Shown here: piece by piece, positions 7,394 to 13,766 of the stretch
Position numbering within the stretch: position 1 is the stretch's first letter
Layout of the letters: each line of letters starts with the position of its first letter
DNA from: Chloroflexota bacterium
GTDB lineage: Bacteria > Chloroflexota > Anaerolineae > Promineifilales > Promineifilaceae
Length of the DNA: 17,728 nucleotides
Direction of reading: 5' to 3'
Assembly: GCA_020353135.1 (NCBI GenBank)
Contig: CP070688.1
Location: 3,001,871-3,019,598 of the forward strand
Translations under genes and position numbers: made by a program
Notes under the pieces: model-generated
Database searches by the model: none
Told to the model about the DNA's origin: nothing
Seen by the model: the letters and a program-made list of their open reading frames with translations, nothing else

Positions 7394-10330
7394 ATGGCGC
7401 AACAAGAGAAGATCACGAGTTTCATGGCTGACCTGGCCAGGAACTCGAGCGGCGATGTACGGACAGACGATTACAGCCGCCTGCTCTACAGCACCGACGC
7501 CAGCATCTACCAGGTGATGCCTTACGGCGTCTTCTTCCCCCAGAATGACGAAGACGTCCAGGCGGCCATGACCCTGGCCGACAGTTATGAGATGCCTGTT
7601 CTGGCCCGAACGGCCGGCAGCAGCCTGGTTGGCCAGGCAGTGAACGAGGCCCTCATAGTCGACTTCACTCGCCACCTGGACGAGGTCCTGGAACTCAACG
7701 TCGAAGAACATTGGGTGCGCGTGCAGCCGGGCATCGTCTTGGATGAATTGAACGCCTATCTGCGGCCGCACGGCCTGCAATTTGGACCCGATCCGGCCAG
7801 CAGCGACCGGGCGGCCATGGGCGGCATCGTTTCCAACAACTCCACCGGCGCCCATTCCATCTTGTACGGCATGACCGCCGACCACGTGCTGGAGATGTCG
7901 GTAATCTTGAGTGACGCCAGCGCAACGCGCTTTGGCCCGCTGGAAACGGCCGATTTGGAGCGGCAGCTGCAATTGGATGGCCTGGAAGGCGACATTTACC
8001 GCGACATCCTGGCCCTGACCGGCGACCCACAGAATCAGGCCGCGATCCGCGATCGCACGCCTAAACACTGGCGGCGCTGCGGCGGATACAACCTGGACCG
8101 GCTTATACCCGAAGACGGTCTGGCCTTCAAGGTCGCCCGCGATCCTCGATTCAACCTGGCCAAGCTGGTCTCCGGCGCGGAAGGCACGCTGGCTGTGATG
8201 ACCGATATCAAGCTCAACCTGGTGCCCGTGCCCAAGATGACCGCCCTGGCCATCGTTCATTTCGACGATCTTAAAACGGCCCTATCGGCCGTGCCGGTGA
8301 TGCTTGAAGTCGGCCCGACCGCCATTGAGTTGCTCGACAACCTGGGCCTGACCATGTGTCGAGACGTGCCTGAATACGCTCGATTGCTCTCGACCTTCAT
8401 CCAGGGCGAGCCCAATTGCGTCCTGATCACCGAATTCTACGGCGAGAGCGAGGCCGAATTGCGGGCCAAGGTGGAGCGGCTAGAACAACACATGAGCCAA
8501 CAGAAGGCTGGCAATATCAGCATCACGCCGGCGTTCAGTGGCGAATTGCAGACCAATGTGTGGACGGTGCGCAAAGTGGGTCTGGGCCTGATGATGAGCA
8601 TAAAGGGCGATCACAAGCCCATCCCTTTCATCGAAGACGCGGCCGTTCCGCCCGGGCGCCTGGCCGAATACGTGACCAAGGTGGAAGGATTCTGCAACGA
8701 CATCGGCACCAATGTGGCCTACTACGCCCACGCCAGCGCCGGCTGCATCCACATCCGGCCGCTGATCAATGCCAAGCTGGCCACCGAGGTAGCCAAGCTG
8801 CCAGAGATCACCCGATTCTCGGTCGACCTGCTTCGGGGCTACGGCGGATCTTACTCCAGCGAGCACGGCGACGGCCGGGCCCGCAGCTGGCTCAACGAAT
8901 ACTTCTTTGGGCCGGAACTCTTTGGCCTGTACAAGAACGTCAAGCGGGCCTTCGATCCGCGCGGCATCTTGAACCCTGGCAATATCGTCGACAGCGAGAC
9001 GATGACCGAGAGCTTGCGCTTCGGCGAGAACTATTCGGTCACACCCATCGTGCCCTATATCGACTTCACCGAGGACATGGGCTTCGACCGGGCCGTGGAG
9101 ATGTGTAATGGGGCGGGCGTCTGCCGCAAGCGCACTACCGGCACCATGTGCCCCAGCTTCATGGTGACCCGCGAGGAAGAGCACAGCACCCGCGGCCGGG
9201 CCAACGCCCTCCGGGCGGCCATATCCGGCCAACTACCGCCCGAAGCTTTCACCAGCAAGCGAATGTACGAGGTCATGGACCTGTGCGTGGAATGCAAAGC
9301 CTGCAAGGCTGAGTGCCCGTCGTCCGTTGACATGGCCAAGATCAAGTTTGAATTCCTGGCTCAATACTATGAAACCAACGGCACGCCGCTGCGGACGCGG
9401 CTATTCGGCCACATCGGGACCATCAACCGTCTGGGCAGCGGCGCCCTGGCCCCGCTGGCCAATTGGGCCACGGGCAATGGCGCCATTCGTTCGGCCGTCC
9501 AATCTACCTTGGGTATTTCCGACCGGCGCGAGATGCCGCCTTTCGCCCGCCACTCCTTCGACGACTGGTTTAAACGGCGATCAAAGCGCCAGAAGAGCCA
9601 GGCCGCCGGCCGGTTAGTGCTCCTGGTCGATCCGTTTACCAATTACAATTATCCGGAAGTCGCAGTCGCGGCCACCGAGTTCTTCGACGCGGTCGGCTTG
9701 GCGGTCGTTTTACCCGGCGTGTGGGACGACGGCCGGCCGTTCATGTCCAAGGGCCTGGTCAGGCAGGCCCGAAACGCGGCCCGGCGGATGGTCGATCACC
9801 TGGCGCCGTTGGTCGAAGAGGGCTTACCGGTGGTAGGCCTGGAGCCCAGCAGCTTGCTATCGCTGCGCGACGAGTATCTGAGCTTGTTGCCCATCGATCC
9901 CAAGGTGAAGCTTATCGCCCAAAATGCCTACACTTTTGAGGGATTTGTCGCCAGGTTGGCCAAGGAAGAATGGCTGGACGACGTGGCCTTCACCGACGAG
10001 GCTCGCCACATCTTGCTGCACGGTCACTGCCACCAGAAATCTCTAGTGGGCATGGGCCCCAGCAAACAGGCGCTTTCCTTGCCGGCCAACTACACCGTCG
10101 AGGAGGTTGACTCGGGTTGCTGCGGCATGGCCGGCGCCTTCGGCTACGAGGTCGAGCACTACGATATCTCCATGCAGATGGCCGAGCGACGTTTGCTGCC
10201 GGCCGTGCGCCAGGCCAGTGCGGAGACGCTCATCGTGGCCGCCGGCGTGAGCTGCCGCCAGCAGATCAAACATGGCGCCCAGCGACAGGCCCTGCACCCG
10301 GCCGAAGTGCTGCGCCAGGCACTGGTCTAG
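7394..10330 (+). CDS. Fused FAD-binding and Fe-S D-2-hydroxyacid dehydrogenase (YdiJ-like)
   Basis: A 978-residue fusion resembling the YdiJ / D-2-hydroxyglutarate and D-lactate dehydrogenase family, expected to oxidise a D-2-hydroxyacid and pass electrons through Fe-S clusters. An N-terminal PCMH-type FAD domain has TAGSSLVGQAV (73-83) and GGIVSNNSTGAHSILYG (143-159). A GlcD-like C-cap follows, with EHGDGRARSWL preceding the Fe-S part. Fe-S ligands are Cys571, 577 and 586 (CNGAGVC...CP) and Cys631, 634, 637 and 641 (CVECKACKAECP). The C-terminal region has GHCHQK (877-882) and CCG at 909-911. The first CCG repeat appears degenerate: WDDGRP at 777-782 and EPSS at 817-820 lack cysteine. GGAGGG at 7381-7386 is the ribosome site. 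It may oxidise an acid made by the upstream sugar pathway. Confidence 0.88.
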   Translation: MAQQEKITSFMADLARNSSGDVRTDDYSRLLYSTDASIYQVMPYGVFFPQNDEDVQAAMTLADSYEMPVLARTAGSSLVGQAVNEALIVDFTRHLDEVLELNVEEHWVRVQPGIVLDELNAYLRPHGLQFGPDPASSDRAAMGGIVSNNSTGAHSILYGMTADHVLEMSVILSDASATRFGPLETADLERQLQLDGLEGDIYRDILALTGDPQNQAAIRDRTPKHWRRCGGYNLDRLIPEDGLAFKVARDPRFNLAKLVSGAEGTLAVMTDIKLNLVPVPKMTALAIVHFDDLKTALSAVPVMLEVGPTAIELLDNLGLTMCRDVPEYARLLSTFIQGEPNCVLITEFYGESEAELRAKVERLEQHMSQQKAGNISITPAFSGELQTNVWTVRKVGLGLMMSIKGDHKPIPFIEDAAVPPGRLAEYVTKVEGFCNDIGTNVAYYAHASAGCIHIRPLINAKLATEVAKLPEITRFSVDLLRGYGGSYSSEHGDGRARSWLNEYFFGPELFGLYKNVKRAFDPRGILNPGNIVDSETMTESLRFGENYSVTPIVPYIDFTEDMGFDRAVEMCNGAGVCRKRTTGTMCPSFMVTREEEHSTRGRANALRAAISGQLPPEAFTSKRMYEVMDLCVECKACKAECPSSVDMAKIKFEFLAQYYETNGTPLRTRLFGHIGTINRLGSGALAPLANWATGNGAIRSAVQSTLGISDRREMPPFARHSFDDWFKRRSKRQKSQAAGRLVLLVDPFTNYNYPEVAVAATEFFDAVGLAVVLPGVWDDGRPFMSKGLVRQARNAARRMVDHLAPLVEEGLPVVGLEPSSLLSLRDEYLSLLPIDPKVKLIAQNAYTFEGFVARLAKEEWLDDVAFTDEARHILLHGHCHQKSLVGMGPSKQALSLPANYTVEEVDSGCCGMAGAFGYEVEHYDISMQMAERRLLPAVRQASAETLIVAAGVSCRQQIKHGAQRQALHPAEVLRQALV

Positions 10331-10343
10331 TCTGGCTATCGTT

Positions 10344-10372
10344 TTGACACTACATGCGAATCCCAGTATAAT
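10344..10372 (+). promoter_or_regulatory. Consensus sigma-70-type promoter of the toxin-antitoxin module
   Basis: TTGACA (10344-10349) and TATAAT (10367-10372) are both perfect consensus boxes with an ideal 17-base spacer. Transcription should start near 10379, about 40 bases before the antitoxin ATG. It begins only 13 bases after the dehydrogenase stop, so the module is transcribed independently. Confidence 0.85.
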
Positions 10373-10374
10373 AC

Positions 10375-10393
10375 ACATATAGCAAATATATGT
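10375..10393 (+). promoter_or_regulatory. Putative antitoxin operator, inverted repeat over the transcription start
   Basis: ACATATA and TATATGT are perfect 7-base arms around GCAAA. The repeat starts three bases after the -10 box and covers the expected start site, where a bound antitoxin dimer would block initiation. Autoregulation of this kind is the rule in VapBC systems; its use here is inferred. Confidence 0.7.
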
Positions 10394-10417
10394 TATAGAT
10401 TTGAATACGGTGAGCAT

Positions 10418-10663
10418 ATGCCGCAACTACATTTTTACGTTCCGAAGGAAGTTGCCGAGAGAATTCAGCATGAGGCCCACGCGGCCAAGAAGAGCGTTTC
10501 CAGTTACCTGGCAGAGCTCGTGAAACGCGAAATGGCGCCTGGTTGGCCGGAAGGGTTTTTCGAGGATGTGGTGGGAGGATGGCGCGGTGAAGAGTTGCAT
10601 CGCCCGCCCCAAGGCGAATATGAACAGCGCATTTCACTGGACCCGCGACAGCAGCGCCCGTAG
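10418..10663 (+). CDS. VapB-type antitoxin (ribbon-helix-helix-like)
   Basis: An 81-residue protein immediately before a PIN-domain toxin gene. Its N-terminus, PQLHFYVPKEVAERIQHEAHAAKKSVSSYLAELV (2-35), has the strand-helix-helix pattern of ribbon-helix-helix or CopG-like antitoxins. The Pro- and acid-rich C-terminal part (WPEGFFEDVVGGWRGEEL, 43-60) would wrap the toxin. It should bind and neutralise the toxin and repress its own promoter through the 10375-10393 palindrome. GGTGA at 10409-10413 is the likely ribosome site. Its TAG stop directly abuts the toxin ATG (zero-base spacing), as expected for stoichiometric expression. The exact VapB subclass was not determined. Confidence 0.8.
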   Translation: MPQLHFYVPKEVAERIQHEAHAAKKSVSSYLAELVKREMAPGWPEGFFEDVVGGWRGEELHRPPQGEYEQRISLDPRQQRP

Positions 10664-11065
10664 ATGTACCTGCTAGACACAAACGCTTGCATACAAATCC
10701 TTAACGACAGTTCACCATCGCTAGTAGTTCGCCTTCGACAACAGAGCCCAGGGGACGTTTATCTTTGCTCAGTCGTTAAGGCAGAAATGATGTATGGCGC
10801 CTACCATAGTTCTCGGGTGGCCGAAAATCTGCGTTTGCTGCATCGGTTTTTTGAGCCATTCATTTCTCTTCCCTTTGACGACAATTGTTGCGACGCCTAC
10901 GGCCGGATCCGCAGTGATCTGGCGCGAATCGGCCAGCTCATTGGACCCAACGATTTACAAATCGCGGCTACGGCCGTCACCAACGACCTGACCCTGGTAA
11001 CTGCAAATACAAATGAGTTCGGCCGCGTGGCAGGGCTCTCCATCGAAAACTGGGAAATACCATAG
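10664..11065 (+). CDS. vapC: VapC-type PIN-domain ribonuclease toxin
   Basis: A 133-residue PIN-domain protein of the VapC/FitB kind, a Mg2+-dependent endoribonuclease that usually cleaves tRNA or rRNA and slows growth when its antitoxin is lost. It begins YLLDTNACIQIL with the first catalytic Asp5 in DTN. The conserved Glu41 follows CSVVKAEMMYGA. Asp97 lies in GPNDLQIAATA, and the last acidic position is replaced by the TANTNEF motif (113-119), common in this subfamily. It starts on the base after the antitoxin stop. All main catalytic residues are intact, so it is probably functional. The cellular target cannot be predicted. Confidence 0.9.
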   Translation: MYLLDTNACIQILNDSSPSLVVRLRQQSPGDVYLCSVVKAEMMYGAYHSSRVAENLRLLHRFFEPFISLPFDDNCCDAYGRIRSDLARIGQLIGPNDLQIAATAVTNDLTLVTANTNEFGRVAGLSIENWEIP

Positions 11066-11074
11066 CACTGAACG

Positions 11075-11137
11075 ATTTTCCCGGAAACCTATAACCGGTC
11101 TGCTCAAGGACACAAGCGAGCAAGTTTCAGGGAAAAT
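11075..11137 (+). repeat. Long two-tier inverted repeat downstream of vapC
   Basis: ATTTTCCCGGAAAC (11075-11088) and GTTTCAGGGAAAAT (11124-11137) pair at 13 of 14 positions. A second stem, TGCTC (11101-11105) with GAGCA (11118-11122), lies inside. It begins ten bases after the toxin stop. It may end or stabilise the toxin mRNA, or be a small palindromic element; no T-tract follows. Confidence 0.5.
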
Positions 11138-11244
11138 GAAGCGAATGGCCGCCCTAACGGGAGCTTCCAACCAACCAAGATCTTGACGACGATCTCTTCG
11201 GCCTGGAGCCGCCACTTTTCCTCTCAACCTATGAAATCCGGCAC

Positions 11245-11284
11245 TCCGCTCACGGCTATCAACCATTAGCGGAAACTGATAGCC
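11245..11284 (+). other. Interleaved stems forming a possible H-type pseudoknot before the P450
   Basis: TCCGCT (11245-11250) pairs with AGCGGA (11268-11273), and GGCTATCA (11254-11261) pairs with TGATAGCC (11277-11284). The stems interleave, so both can form only as a pseudoknot; otherwise they are competing hairpins. The segment lies in the 346-base gap between vapC and the P450, upstream of the TetR-type operator. Whether it is transcribed is unknown. Confidence 0.35.
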
Positions 11285-11347
11285 TGTGCAAAAAATCACA
11301 AATGTCGTGGCCAAGTCCAGGTTGGTAGTTTATGATCTCCGAAATTC

Positions 11348-11363
11348 TAGACCGATTGGTCTA
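11348..11363 (+). promoter_or_regulatory. Putative TetR-family operator, TAGACC-N4-GGTCTA
   Basis: TAGACC and GGTCTA are perfect 6-base arms around GATT, 48 bases before the P450 start codon. From memory, this matches the box reported for E. coli NemR, a TetR-family repressor that senses electrophiles. A TetR-family gene lies directly downstream of the P450, so it is the likely binding protein. Clear -35 and -10 boxes were not identified here. Confidence 0.65.
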
Positions 11364-11411
11364 AATACGGATCTATTGCAATCATATATGTATTTGTACA
11401 AGGAGAGAATC

Positions 11412-12695
11412 GTGATTGAAACGACAAAACAGATGGCCGAAGACCAGCCCGGGCCGGCTGCCCTGGCCACCGCGGAGGCAATCGCCGAGTGCCCTGTGAA
11501 TCACAGCTATTTCTCGGGGCGAAAGACGGCGCAGGTACCTGAACCGGCCGGTTGCCCGGTGGAACAAACGGACGACGGCGTCTGGCATATCCGCGACTAC
11601 GACCTGGCCAAACAGATCCTACGTGGGCCGGCCGCCAAGCAGGCTGGCTTCAAGGTCGAGCTGGCCGATCAGATGCCGGGCATGGAGCAGAAGCCGGTCT
11701 TGTTCCAAGACGGGCCAGACCACCAATCCCAACGCCGGCAGATCGCCCGCTTCTTCACGCCCAAGACGACCAGCCAAAAATATCGGACCATGATGGAGAA
11801 TTACGCCGACACACTCGTCGCCGGCCTGGACGATGAGGGCCAGATTGATTTGAGCGATGTGAGCCTGAAGATGGCCGTGCGCGTGGCGGCCCAGGTCGTC
11901 GGCCTAACCAATAGCCGCTCGCCGGGCATGGCCGGCCGTCTGGACAGTTTTTTGAGGTTCGATCCCGGCGAAGGCGCGGGCTTCTCCTGGCGGCCGGAGC
12001 AATTGGGCGCCTTCTTAAAGACCAACTACGCCATGCTGGCCTTTTACCTTCTGGACGTCCGGCCGGCCATCCAGGCCCGCCGCAAGAAGCGCCAAGAGGA
12101 CGTGATTTCACACCTGCTCGACCAGGAGTACAAAGACCGCGAGATCTTGATGGAGTGCGTGACCTACGGCGCGGCCGGCATGGCTACCACCCGCGAGTTC
12201 ATTTTGACCGCTTCCTGGCACCTGCTGGAAAACCCGGAGTTGGCCAGGATCTACCTGTCGGGTACCGAAGATGAGCGTCACGATCTGATGCGCGAGATAT
12301 TGCGCCTGGAGCCGGTCGTCTCAAACCTCTACCGGCGGGCCACGGCCAATATTGAATTGTTGCACGACGGCCGGTCGCTGATCATTCCCGAAGGGGCGTT
12401 GATCGATTTGCACATCTACGGCATCAATTCTGATCCCACCGTGGTCGGTGAGGCGCCGGGGGCCATTTGCCCGGGACGACCGCTTGAGAAGCGCGCCCAG
12501 CCGCCGGTGATGGCCTTCGGCGACGGCCATCATCGCTGCCCAGGCGCCTTCATCGCCATTCAAGAGACCGACATCTTCTTGCGCCGGCTCTTCGCCGTCG
12601 ACGGCCTGCGTCTTGTCCGCGAGCCAACAGTCGATCGTAATGAGCTGATCAAGGGCTACGAGATCCGGAACTTCGTCGTCGCCGCATCCGCGTAG
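11412..12695 (+). CDS. Cytochrome P450
   Basis: A 427-residue soluble haem monooxygenase. The haem-binding motif FGDGHHRCPG is at 369-378 with Cys376 as thiolate ligand, and the K-helix ExxR is EILR at 295-298. The I-helix motif is AGMATT at 255-260. The usual acidic residue before the conserved Thr is Ala258, so proton delivery or oxidant use may differ from classical P450s. GTG 11412 was chosen as start because AAGGAG (11400-11405) lies six bases ahead. A longer frame from GTG 11286 would place the operator inside the coding region. No ferredoxin or reductase gene is in the window. The TetR gene downstream is probably its regulator. The substrate is unknown. Confidence 0.9.
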   Translation: MIETTKQMAEDQPGPAALATAEAIAECPVNHSYFSGRKTAQVPEPAGCPVEQTDDGVWHIRDYDLAKQILRGPAAKQAGFKVELADQMPGMEQKPVLFQDGPDHQSQRRQIARFFTPKTTSQKYRTMMENYADTLVAGLDDEGQIDLSDVSLKMAVRVAAQVVGLTNSRSPGMAGRLDSFLRFDPGEGAGFSWRPEQLGAFLKTNYAMLAFYLLDVRPAIQARRKKRQEDVISHLLDQEYKDREILMECVTYGAAGMATTREFILTASWHLLENPELARIYLSGTEDERHDLMREILRLEPVVSNLYRRATANIELLHDGRSLIIPEGALIDLHIYGINSDPTVVGEAPGAICPGRPLEKRAQPPVMAFGDGHHRCPGAFIAIQETDIFLRRLFAVDGLRLVREPTVDRNELIKGYEIRNFVVAASA

Positions 12696-12757
12696 GGTTA
12701 AGGCAGTCGGGAGAACACCCGGTTCCGCGAGACGTCGTTTCGCCCGACTGCTTACCC
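12695..12757 (+). repeat. Stem-loop between the P450 and TetR genes
   Basis: GCAGTCGGG (12703-12711) and CCCGACTGC (12743-12751) are perfect 9-base arms around a 31-base loop. Outer bases GGGTTAA and TTACCC extend the pairing with bulges. The structure starts at the P450 stop codon and lacks a T-tract. It may tune expression of the downstream repressor. Confidence 0.5.
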
Positions 12758-12786
12758 GGACAATGTCTGAGGAGGAATACCACGCC

Positions 12787-13368
12787 ATGGCCCGAACGCT
12801 AGAATTCGACCCCGAAGCGGCCCTGAACAAGGCCATGGAATACTTCTGGCTACATGGCTACGACGCAGGAAATATGCGTGATCTGGCCTCGTTCATGGGC
12901 ATCAGCAAGGGCAGCTTCTACAACACCTATGGCAGCAAGAAAGAAGTCTATCTGGCGGCCCTGAACAGCTACCTCGAGGGGGATTACCAGCTGCTGGCCC
13001 AGATGCTGGCCCAGACCCCGCCGGCCGCCGAGTTGTTGCCGGCCTTGTTCGCCAACGTGACCGCTCGCTTCGGCGATAAAGACAAGCTGCGCGGTTCCTT
13101 CCTGGTCAACGCGGCCGTCGAACGAGCGCCCCACGATCCGGCCGTGCGACGGGCCATCGCCGATCACTTCGAGCGTTTCCAAGGGCTATTGGCCGGCTAC
13201 TTCGGGCGTTTGCAGGAGCAGGGAGGGCTTCCACCCCGCTTCGAACCGCAGGTATACGCTCAGGCTCTCATCAGCACTCTTTTCTCCATTGGCGTTTTAT
13301 CCAATCTAAACCTCGGTCAGCAGGCTACGGACAATGTCGTCATGGTCGCCCTGGCCATATTCGAGTGA
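12787..13368 (+). CDS. TetR/AcrR-family transcriptional repressor
   Basis: A 193-residue regulator whose N-terminal helix-turn-helix is easily recognised: FDPEAALNKAMEYFWLHGYD, then LASFMGISKGSFYNTYGSKKEVYLAAL at about residues 33-59. The C-terminal helical domain would bind a small ligand and is not recognisable by eye. The start at 12787 was chosen because AGGAGG at 12770-12775 precedes it by 11 bases; the alternative ATG at 12763 has no ribosome site. It lies 91 bases after the P450 on the same strand. The best candidate target is the TAGACC-N4-GGTCTA palindrome before the P450, so the pair probably forms a self-contained inducible detoxification or biosynthesis unit. Confidence 0.88.
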   Translation: MARTLEFDPEAALNKAMEYFWLHGYDAGNMRDLASFMGISKGSFYNTYGSKKEVYLAALNSYLEGDYQLLAQMLAQTPPAAELLPALFANVTARFGDKDKLRGSFLVNAAVERAPHDPAVRRAIADHFERFQGLLAGYFGRLQEQGGLPPRFEPQVYAQALISTLFSIGVLSNLNLGQQATDNVVMVALAIFE

Positions 13369-13386
13369 TGATCCTGACATTGGAAT

Positions 13387-13407
13387 CATCGTGCTTATGG
13401 CATGATG
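13387..13407 (+). repeat. Hairpin downstream of the TetR gene
   Basis: CATCGTGC (13387-13394) pairs with GCATGATG (13400-13407) through eight pairs including one G-U, around the loop TTATG. It begins 18 bases after the repressor stop. It may mark the 3' end of that transcript, but no T-tract follows. Confidence 0.4.
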
Positions 13408-13415
13408 GCTCCGCC

Positions 13416-13443
13416 TTGACATTGTTCGTCAATCTGCTATTCT
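13416..13443 (+). promoter_or_regulatory. Putative promoter with extended -10, start of the long non-coding region
   Basis: TTGACA (13416-13421) and TATTCT (13438-13443) are separated by 16 bases, with TGC just before the -10 as an extended element. Transcription would start near 13450 and run into the hairpin-rich segment 13478-13542. No coding gene follows for 740 bases. Confidence 0.6.
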
Positions 13444-13620
13444 GGGCGTAACCTTTGTCTAAAGGGCGAGTGACCAGGGGCGATATGCGGCGATAATTCG
13501 TTGCCTGCGCCCAAGTTCGGCGGAGAGGGTAACGCCGGCAACAGGGAATCGACGGCGCGAGCACCAACTGTGATAATTCTATAATGCCTATGCCACTAAA
13601 CCGGGCGGAGGAAAAGGCGT
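13444..13620 (+). ncRNA. Candidate structured RNA or leader element (unassigned)
   Basis: Directly after the promoter at 13416-13443 are two adjacent stem-loops. In 13478-13512, GGGCG pairs with CGCCC around an inner 7-pair stem. In 13515-13542, CGGCG pairs with CGCCG and GTT with AAC across a bulge. Downstream segments ACTGTGA and ACTAAACCGGGC faintly recall cobalamin riboswitch pieces, but the order and core do not fit. No known RNA family is claimed; an unstructured leader remains possible. Confidence 0.3.
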
Positions 13621-13737
13621 TGTTGACCACAACACAGTACTATTATGTCCTGCGCCTAATCGTGGAAAATAGCCATCGCTGAATCTGAGCATAACTCTCC
13701 TATTATGTCTCCTAATTGTCACCCAAATGCCACCAAG

Positions 13738-13766
13738 TTGACATTCGTTGTTAACTACTTTACAAT
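13738..13766 (+). promoter_or_regulatory. Promoter for the peptide-type ABC transporter operon
   Basis: TTGACA (13738-13743) and TACAAT (13761-13766) have an ideal 17-base spacer. Transcription would start near 13773 and give a leader of about 418 bases before the lipoprotein ATG at 14191. Two copies of CTATTATGTC (13640-13649 and 13700-13709) lie upstream and could bind a regulator. Confidence 0.75.

Noticed and set aside
7364..8260. A 298-codon minus-strand frame
   Set aside because: It mirrors the FAD domain of the dehydrogenase and shows no recognisable motif.
11286..11411. Longer P450 start at GTG 11286
   Set aside because: The extra 42 residues resemble nothing in P450s. They would include the operator palindrome, while GTG 11412 has a good AAGGAG site.
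12763..12786. Earlier TetR start at ATG 12763
   Set aside because: It has no ribosome site, and the AGGAGG lies inside this segment, pointing to ATG 12787.
13541..13617. Cobalamin riboswitch
   Set aside because: Fragments such as ACAGGGAAT, ACTGTGA and ACCGGGC look similar. However, the distance between them is too short, the GGTG core is absent and the 5' part does not fit.
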